Assembly: GCA_964481235.1 (NCBI GenBank)
Contig: CAYZYH010000021.1
Location: forward strand, 1-9,245
Source of the DNA: JAUPVL01 sp964481235
Lineage (GTDB): Bacteria; Patescibacteriota; Saccharimonadia; CAILAD01; BJGX01
Direction: 5' to 3'
DNA length: 9,245 nt
Shown here: piece after piece, positions 6,260 to 9,245 of the stretch
How positions within the stretch are numbered: position 1 is the stretch's first letter
Layout of the letters: every line of letters begins with the position of its first letter
Program-made: the position numbers and the translations under genes
Notes under the pieces: generated by a model
Seen by the model: the letters and a program-made list of their open reading frames with translations, nothing else
What the model was told of the DNA's origin: nothing
The model's database searches: none

Positions 6260-7411
6260 CTAAAGTGATATATGTGGGTTGTACCACGCGTTTTCAGGAT
6301 CATCGCTTTCTCTATAGCGAATAAGAGATTGCATAGCGCTTGCTGTAATATTGTATTGCTTATCGGTCTTGTTCTTGGCTATCGCCAGTCTTGGTAGCTT
6401 TTTGCGCAAATTAGCAAATAGGTTTAGGTAATCTAGAGGCATGCTGTCGGTAGGGAAAGAGGCGATGCTTAAGGTAATTAGCTGTAATAGCTTCTTTTTG
6501 GCTTTGTTGTCGGCGCGCTTATATTCAGAAAGTAAGATATCTATCTCGCCTAGTCGCTGCTCTGTTGCCAAAAGCTGAGCAACAAATGGTGCATTGTAAG
6601 CAAGTGCCATTGGTCGCATTGAAATGTTGTGCTTAATCCACAGAACGGCCCAAAAGTATGGCTTGATTGCCATTCGCTTAAGTCGCTTAGCAAACTCAGT
6701 GCCTATATAGCTAGGGCGCCCTAGCTCCGCCATTACTTGCATGTCCCAAATATCAGCGGCAATGTTTTCGGCTAATACAGTACAGTTTAGATAGCGATAA
6801 TACAATGATTTGCGGGTGAATACATCTGCTTCAACCTGCATACGTAGCCTGGCAATTGCGGCTGTAAGGCGTGCAGCGTTGGCACGCGGGTTGTGACGCC
6901 CTAAACTGTCTAAAAAACCAATTGTTTTAAATAGTCTATCGCGGGCATCAACGCGTAATAATGTTCTAGAGTTTACAAGATCACTTGCAACCTTTAAAAC
7001 AAGTTCGTCAGATGGCTTACTGTCTTTTAGTACCTCTAGCCAATCATCTAGCAATCTTTGGCGCACATCGTTTAGTATACGAACATCATCTCTTTCGAGC
7101 TTGGTTTTTGCCTCTGCTCGTTGTGTACCTAGAATTCCAGATCGTATACCAGACTCAACGGTTACGAAAGTTTCGTGATGAATAGCCGAATCTGGTTTTA
7201 CATCAATTAGTATCTCACCTACGTATTTCTGATCGTCTGCATGCGAAACGGCAATAACCAGCCAGTATTTTTTAGCACCTTGTGCGCTAGGCATAATGCG
7301 TATTTGTCTCGCTATGATATTTGGGTTTGTTAGCAATTTGCCCTTTAACTTAATACTTTTTGGCACGTCAAGTGAGTAACTAAATTGAAGTCGCTCATAC
7401 TCTGAGTTCAT
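6260..7411 (-). CDS. Conserved-looking hypothetical protein, 383 residues, function unknown
   Basis: I do not recognise this protein. Start chosen at 7411 (MNSEYERLQF), because AAGGGAG lies 7 nt upstream (GGAG to ATG); an ATG at 7444 would add 11 residues with almost no leader. There is no signal peptide or confident membrane segment; one aromatic stretch (YFWAVLWIKH) is only mildly hydrophobic. Residues ~1-92 look beta-rich (RQIRIMPS, KKYWLVIAVSH, YVGEILIDVKP, HETFVTVES). From ~98 the chain is helical, charged and rich in Leu, Arg and Lys (KTKLERDDVRILNDVRQRLLDDWL; RLTAAIARLRMQVEADV; KAKKKLLQLITLSIASF), suggesting a cytoplasmic helical scaffold. It is monocistronic, with its own promoter and terminator, and divergent from the HNH gene. 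No catalytic motif is visible. Confidence 0.75.
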   Translation of the reverse strand: MNSEYERLQFSYSLDVPKSIKLKGKLLTNPNIIARQIRIMPSAQGAKKYWLVIAVSHADDQKYVGEILIDVKPDSAIHHETFVTVESGIRSGILGTQRAEAKTKLERDDVRILNDVRQRLLDDWLEVLKDSKPSDELVLKVASDLVNSRTLLRVDARDRLFKTIGFLDSLGRHNPRANAARLTAAIARLRMQVEADVFTRKSLYYRYLNCTVLAENIAADIWDMQVMAELGRPSYIGTEFAKRLKRMAIKPYFWAVLWIKHNISMRPMALAYNAPFVAQLLATEQRLGEIDILLSEYKRADNKAKKKLLQLITLSIASFPTDSMPLDYLNLFANLRKKLPRLAIAKNKTDKQYNITASAMQSLIRYRESDDPENAWYNPHISL

Positions 7412-7456
7412 TTCTTGACTCCCTTGTGTTTCTGTAAGGTGCATTGTAGCGACGCT

Positions 7457-7485
7457 ATGTTATCATATATCTAGTTGACTTTCAA
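7457..7485 (-). promoter_or_regulatory. Promoter of the unknown gene (divergent)
   Basis: The minus strand shows TTGAAA (7485-7480), a 17-nt spacer, then TAACAT (7462-7457), predicting a start near 7450. This gives a 39-nt leader to the ATG at 7411 with its SD. The -35 shares base 7480 with the -35 of the divergent HNH promoter. Confidence 0.5.
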
Positions 7486-7504
7486 CCTACCCAACAGATA
7501 TAAT
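7475..7504 (+). promoter_or_regulatory. Near-consensus sigma70-type promoter for the HNH / GIY-YIG / tRNA-Asn unit
   Basis: TTGACT (7475-7480), an 18-nt spacer and a perfect TATAAT (7499-7504) predict +1 at about 7511. This is the best promoter in the window. I see no comparable promoter close to the tRNA at 8140, so it probably transcribes both nuclease genes and the tRNA, and may be the original tRNA promoter displaced by insertions. Confidence 0.75.
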
Positions 7505-7538
7505 CATTTGGTATTAAGTAATTTAAAAGCAGAAGTAA

Positions 7539-7847
7539 ATGAGCAAACTAGAAACTCGCAAATATATTGATCGAAGAGAATATATGATTGCAGCTGTAGC
7601 TAAGCGTCGAAAGAAAGTAAAACGCATGGCTGTAGAATACAAAGGTGGTAAATGCCAGCTTTGTGGTTATGATAAGTGCGTAGAAGCATTAGACTTTCAT
7701 CACAAAGATCCAAAGACAAAAAAATTTGGTATTGGTTACAAAGGATACACTAGATCTTGGGACGCTGTAAAAGCAGAGTTAGACAAGTGCGTGATAGTCT
7801 GTGCGAATTGTCATCGAGAAATAGAAGCGGGAGTAGTAAAAATATAA
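7539..7847 (+). CDS. Small stand-alone HNH endonuclease-like protein
   Basis: 102 residues. A very basic N-terminal helix (1-32, e.g. AKRRKKVKRM) probably contacts nucleic acid. The zinc-bound HNH fold follows: CQLC (Cys39, Cys42), ALDFHHKDP with His54/His55 (the catalytic first His), RSWDAVKAELDKC, and CANCH (Cys88, Cys91, His92). All four Cys ligands and both catalytic His positions are present, so it should be active. HNH proteins of this small type are scattered through CPR genomes; the same fold serves group I intron homing enzymes and phage packaging nucleases. The upstream site is only a weak AGAAG. Its TAA stop is the three bases directly before a copy of the 5' end of tRNA-Asn (7848), a junction that looks like an insertion boundary. 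Confidence 0.85.
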   Translation: MSKLETRKYIDRREYMIAAVAKRRKKVKRMAVEYKGGKCQLCGYDKCVEALDFHHKDPKTKKFGIGYKGYTRSWDAVKAELDKCVIVCANCHREIEAGVVKI

Positions 7848-7889
7848 TCCGGGGTAGCTCTCCGCTGTACAGCGGAGGTAGAGTAGTTT
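7848..7889 (+). pseudogene. Broken duplicate of the 5' part of tRNA-Asn
   Basis: TCCGGGGTAGCTC (7848-7860) is identical to the first 13 nt of the intact tRNA at 8140. GGTAGAG (7877-7883) and AGTT (7885-7888) then match the rest of its D-arm and the start of the anticodon stem, with one C-to-T change between them. In place of the D-loop AGT there is a 16-nt insert, itself a perfect palindrome. Similarity ends about 29 tRNA nucleotides in. Acceptor 3' strand, anticodon and T-arm are missing, so it cannot be a functional tRNA. It lies between the HNH stop and the GIY-YIG start. Confidence 0.75.
7860..7877. repeat. 18-bp perfect palindrome inside the broken tRNA copy
   Basis: CTCCGCTGTACAGCGGAG is its own reverse complement. 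It replaces the D-loop nucleotides AGT of the tRNA copy. As RNA it can form a 7-bp stem with loop GUAC. The following sequence has only a short TTT about 10 nt later, so it is not a standard terminator. It could be a cleavage or recognition site, a processing hairpin, or an insertion scar. Confidence 0.6.
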
Positions 7890-7900
7890 AAAATTTTATA

Positions 7901-8149
7901 ATGATTTCGGTTTATGCGATATATAATAAAAAGGTGGGTAAATATTATATTGGCCAAACAGTTAATCTTTCTGAAAGACTGAAACAACATGATAAACATG
8001 CTTTTAAGGGATATACCTCAAGGTTTCCCGGTGAGTGGGAGCTGATTTTTCAAGAGTCAGTTCGTACTCGTTCGGAAGCACTGATAAGAGAAAAACAACT
8101 CAAATCGGGCAACGGGCGGTTATTCATTAAATCACATATTCCGGGGTAG
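7901..8149 (+). CDS. Small GIY-YIG nuclease whose stop codon is inside tRNA-Asn
   Basis: 82 residues, one GIY-YIG domain. The first motif is YAIY (5-8), the second YYIGQT (15-20); Arg26 in LSERLKQH is the conserved catalytic Arg, and Glu59 in SEALIREKQLKS is the metal-binding Glu. WELIFQES and GNGRLFIKS complete the fold; length matches stand-alone bacterial GIY-YIG proteins. It should cut or nick DNA (family inference). There is no Shine-Dalgarno; the ATG at 7901 follows an AT-rich stretch. The last bases overlap the tRNA: the final codons CCG GGG are acceptor-stem nucleotides 2-7, and the TAG is tRNA U8-A9-G10. It is flanked by two copies of the tRNA 5' end, which points to insertion at the tRNA with restoration of the gene. 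Confidence 0.88.
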   Translation: MISVYAIYNKKVGKYYIGQTVNLSERLKQHDKHAFKGYTSRFPGEWELIFQESVRTRSEALIREKQLKSGNGRLFIKSHIPG

Positions 8150-8608
8150 CTCAGTGGTAGAGCAGTTGACTGTGAACAAAGACGCAGCCTTAGTAGGTAA
8201 CTACTAAGTGAAAACAGGGTGAATTGTCGGGAAGCCTAAAGGTTGTAATGACCCAAGGTAATCCGCAGCCAAGCTAAGAAGGGCAAAGGTTTCTTAGAAG
8301 GTTCAGAGACTAGAGAGTGAGTCCCAACAATAACCTCTCAGAGTTTGTTGCCGTGTATTTTTTGCAGATCAAATTGAGATATTTTGCAAACAAAGTTTGT
8401 TTTCTTGTGACAAAAAGTATCCCATGATACTTTGCGAAGCAAAAAACTGACTTTGTAAGAAATAATTGATTTGAATGTAAGAAATACATGGTAGCAAGCT
8501 CATAGCGCCCTGTCCGCTTTCTAGGCGGAATGAGATAGTCCACGCCCGTGTGAAAGCATGGGGCTAAGTGTAATCAATTGGTCGCTGGTTCGAATCCAGT
8601 CCCCGGAG
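8140..8608 (+). tRNA. tRNA-Asn(GUU), anticodon interrupted by a group I intron
   Basis: Exon 1 is 8140-8173 and exon 2 is 8571-8608. Acceptor stem TCCGGGG (8140-8146) pairs with CCCCGGA (8601-8607), discriminator G at 8608. D-stem GCTC/GAGC encloses loop AGTGGTA. Anticodon stem GTTGA pairs with TCAAT (one G-U), variable loop TGGTC, and the T-arm has loop TTCGAAT. Removing 8174-8570 gives the anticodon loop CTGTTAA, anticodon GTT at 34-36, with the junction between U35 and U36. G73 and the flanking loop agree with bacterial tRNA-Asn. Read without splicing, exon 1 mimics CTGTGAA (His GTG), but the bases after it cannot close the stem. After G73 the bases CC are seen before an N gap, so an encoded CCA is possible. 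The 5' end overlaps the GIY-YIG gene. Confidence 0.9.
8174..8570 (+). ncRNA. Group I self-splicing intron (397 nt) in tRNA-Asn, no encoded protein
   Basis: P1 forms between the exon end CTGT (8170-8173) and GCAG (8184-8187), with the required U-G pair at the 5' splice site (8173-8184). P2 is an 8-bp hairpin with GTAA tetraloop (8189-8208). Core elements appear in order: P GAATTGTCGGG (8221-8231), Q AATCCGCAGCC (8260-8270), a P6-type hairpin CTAAGAA/TTCTTAG (8274-8297), R TTCAGAGACTA (8302-8312) and S GATAGTCC (8534-8541), with P7 made by GACTA and TAGTC. P9 is a stem with a GAAA loop (8545-8562), and the intron ends in the omega G at 8570. P4 seems to need a bulged U in the P strand. Between R and S lies about 220 nt of AT-rich sequence with several small hairpins, much longer than a minimal P8. 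No homing-enzyme frame is visible inside. Confidence 0.9.
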
Positions 8609-8610
8609 CC

Positions 8611-8620
8611 NNNNNNNNNN
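8611..8620. other. Assembly gap of 10 N
   Basis: The gap begins two bases after the tRNA discriminator, so a possible encoded CCA is cut. Continuity between the tRNA region and the csoR region depends on scaffolding. Confidence 0.97.
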
Positions 8621-8673
8621 TCATTTGTCTCGTTTACAGCCGTTAAAGAGTTCGTGACCTGTATGCGGAGCCA

Positions 8674-8898
8674 GAGCAAGCAGAGAAAAGCGCAGACCCA
8701 GTTCCTAGACCTGGCTGCAACTTCTCTCCTTGCTCAGCCAAGAAAGATACGTGCTGATTACAAAGCACAAATGTTGGAACCGTCCGAAAGGGCGGTTCTT
8801 TCGTAGCCACCTCTGTTATTTAGTTCGAACCCAGCCGCTCTCCTCCTGAGCGAACAAGCAGGCGAAAAGCAGACCTGTTCCCTAGACCTAGACTTGCA
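8674..8898. repeat. Imperfect direct repeat of about 46 nt, two copies
   Basis: Copy 1 is 8674-8719 and copy 2 is 8852-8898. Both contain CAAGCAG, then AAAAGC, AGACC, GTTCC and TAGACCT in the same order, differing by small indels and substitutions. Copy 2 ends against the -35 of the csoR promoter. Part of copy 1 (GAGCAAG...AGAGAA) also has an inverted match at 8721-8735. I see no coding sequence in 8621-8893: the frames open here run through the tRNA or stop early. Apart from this repeat and the hairpin at 8777 I find nothing else identifiable in the stretch. Confidence 0.5.
8777..8802 (+). terminator. Hairpin with GAAA loop, probable Rho-independent terminator
   Basis: GAACCGTCC (8777-8785) pairs fully with GGGCGGTTC (8790-8798) including one G-U pair; loop GAAA; then TTTCGT. 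The stem is strong but the T-tract is short. On the plus strand it could end the tRNA transcript. Read on the minus strand the same hairpin is preceded by a T-box-like motif (see findings) but lacks a U-tract. Confidence 0.55.
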
Positions 8899-8923
8899 TA
8901 GTACCCCCTGGGGGTACTACAAT
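8894..8923 (+). promoter_or_regulatory. csoR promoter with operator in the spacer
   Basis: TTGCAT (8894-8899), an 18-nt spacer and TACAAT (8918-8923) predict +1 exactly at 8930, the A of the csoR ATG. The spacer is almost entirely the palindrome GTACCCCCTGGGGGTAC (8901-8917), which extends one more A/T pair and one more T/A pair to 8899-8919. Inverted C5/G5 tracts within TAC...GTA are the known operator form for CsoR/RcnR-family repressors. This placement means repressor binding would block RNA polymerase: autoregulation. Confidence 0.85.
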
Positions 8924-8929
8924 AGAGTT

Positions 8930-9214
8930 ATGATTAGCGATATAAAGCAGCGTGCACTACATCGTGCCAAAATCCTTGAAGGTCAGATGCGTGGTATTCA
9001 AAAGATGATTGAAAACGAAGACTATTGTATGGACATACTTACGCAAAACCTAGCCATTCAAAAGTCTCTCGGCTCTTTAAATAAGCTGATACTTGAAAAC
9101 CACGTACGAACACACATTAAAGAAAACCTCAGTTCCGGCTCGGAGACAGACCAGGAGCAGGCAGTTACTGAAATGTTGAGCTTGTACGAGCTAACAAACA
9201 TCAGGGGCAAATAG
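8930..9214 (+). CDS. csoR: CsoR/RcnR-family metal-sensing transcriptional repressor (Cys-His-His site)
   Basis: 94 residues from the ATG at 8930. An ATG at 8894 in the same frame is rejected because it lies inside the promoter and operator. The all-helical DUF156 fold is clear: HRAKILEGQMRGIQKMIE (11-28), YCMDILTQNLAIQKSLGSL (32-50), LILENHVRTHI (53-63). The metal-site positions are Cys33, His58 and His62; the Cys-to-His distance of 25 equals that in known CsoR proteins, but the third ligand is His instead of the usual Cys. A C-H-H set is known in Thermus thermophilus CsoR, which responds to copper and some other metals; RcnR (Ni/Co) has an extra N-terminal His not seen here. Copper sensing is the best guess, not certain. 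The start coincides with the predicted +1, so the mRNA appears leaderless. The next gene starts 2 nt after its stop. Confidence 0.9.
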   Translation: MISDIKQRALHRAKILEGQMRGIQKMIENEDYCMDILTQNLAIQKSLGSLNKLILENHVRTHIKENLSSGSETDQEQAVTEMLSLYELTNIRGK

Positions 9215-9216
9215 AG

Positions 9217-9245
9217 ATGAAGTACATAACAGCAATAAAGTCTGC
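9217..9245 (+). CDS. Start of a gene downstream of csoR (truncated by window edge)
   Basis: ATG at 9217, two bases after the csoR stop, with GGGG (9204-9207) upstream as a possible ribosome binding site. Only nine full codons are visible (MKYITAIKS), too few to identify. By position it should be co-transcribed with csoR and under the same operator; metal transporters, chaperones or small membrane proteins are usual partners. Confidence 0.5.

Noticed and set aside
7897..7902. TATAAT as a promoter for the GIY-YIG gene or tRNA
   Set aside because: It overlaps the ATG of the gene and has no -35 at the right distance; AT-rich chance match.
8168..8180. tRNA-His reading from the GTG after CT in exon 1
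   Set aside because: The bases after CTGTGAA (CAAAG) cannot pair with GTTGA. Only removal of 8174-8570 gives a complete anticodon arm, and G73 with the restored loop fits Asn.
8310..8543. 77-codon minus-strand frame inside the intron as a homing enzyme
   Set aside because: It covers conserved R and S ribozyme elements and shows no LAGLIDADG, HNH or GIY-YIG motif; length is explained by AT-rich composition.
8558..8806. Open frame running through the tRNA 3' half, the N gap and beyond
   Set aside because: It crosses the tRNA and unknown bases and has no motif or ribosome binding site; a shadow frame.
8818..8845. T-arm-like sequence AGTTCGAACCCAG as a tRNA 3' end
   Set aside because: The five bases on each side of TTCGAAC do not pair, and no acceptor, anticodon or D-arm is found.
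8894..8929. Earlier ATG at 8894 for csoR
   Set aside because: It lies in the -35 and operator region; family alignment begins at MISDIKQRALHRAK.

Overview
The window looks like part of a Candidate Phyla Radiation (Patescibacteria) genome, most likely Saccharibacteria-like. This is inferred from gene style, not from a marker gene: compact genes, a DUF2079 membrane protein beside glycosyltransferases, very small stand-alone HNH and GIY-YIG nucleases next to a tRNA, a group I intron in that tRNA, and several promoters whose -10 box lies 6-9 nt before the ATG. TGA is used as a stop (1304-1306), so this is not one of the lineages that read UGA as glycine. Two runs of N (2559-2658, 8611-8620) are assembly joins, so order across them is only as good as the scaffolding.

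Layout. Positions 1-2558 hold a plus-strand operon of two GT2 glycosyltransferases and a DUF2079 polytopic membrane protein, cut by the first gap. Positions 2659-3551 hold a minus-strand secreted CHAP-type peptidoglycan hydrolase with two Cys-paired repeats, also cut by the gap. Positions 3552-4020 are non-coding but contain a long nested inverted-repeat structure (3689-3840), more hairpins, and the promoter of the next gene. A GT4 glycosyltransferase (4021-5139) converges on a membrane-anchored clan GH-A glycoside hydrolase-like protein (5163-6185, minus). An unrecognised 383-residue protein (6260-7411, minus) ends at a clear terminator. Most of the left two thirds is therefore envelope polysaccharide assembly and wall modification.

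The most unusual part is 7475-8608. A strong sigma70-type promoter starts a transcript that reads an HNH nuclease, a broken copy of the 5' part of a tRNA, a GIY-YIG nuclease, and a complete tRNA-Asn(GUU) whose anticodon is split between U35 and U36 by a 397-nt group I intron. Both nuclease genes end at a copy of the tRNA 5' end: HNH stops at the base before the broken copy, and the GIY-YIG stop codon is U8-A9-G10 of the intact tRNA. This arrangement is what repeated insertion of nuclease genes at a tRNA with restoration of the target would leave.

After the second gap there is about 300 nt without a gene (a terminator-like hairpin and an imperfect direct repeat), then a csoR-family metal-sensing repressor at 8930-9214. 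Its operator fills the spacer of its own promoter, and another gene begins at 9217.
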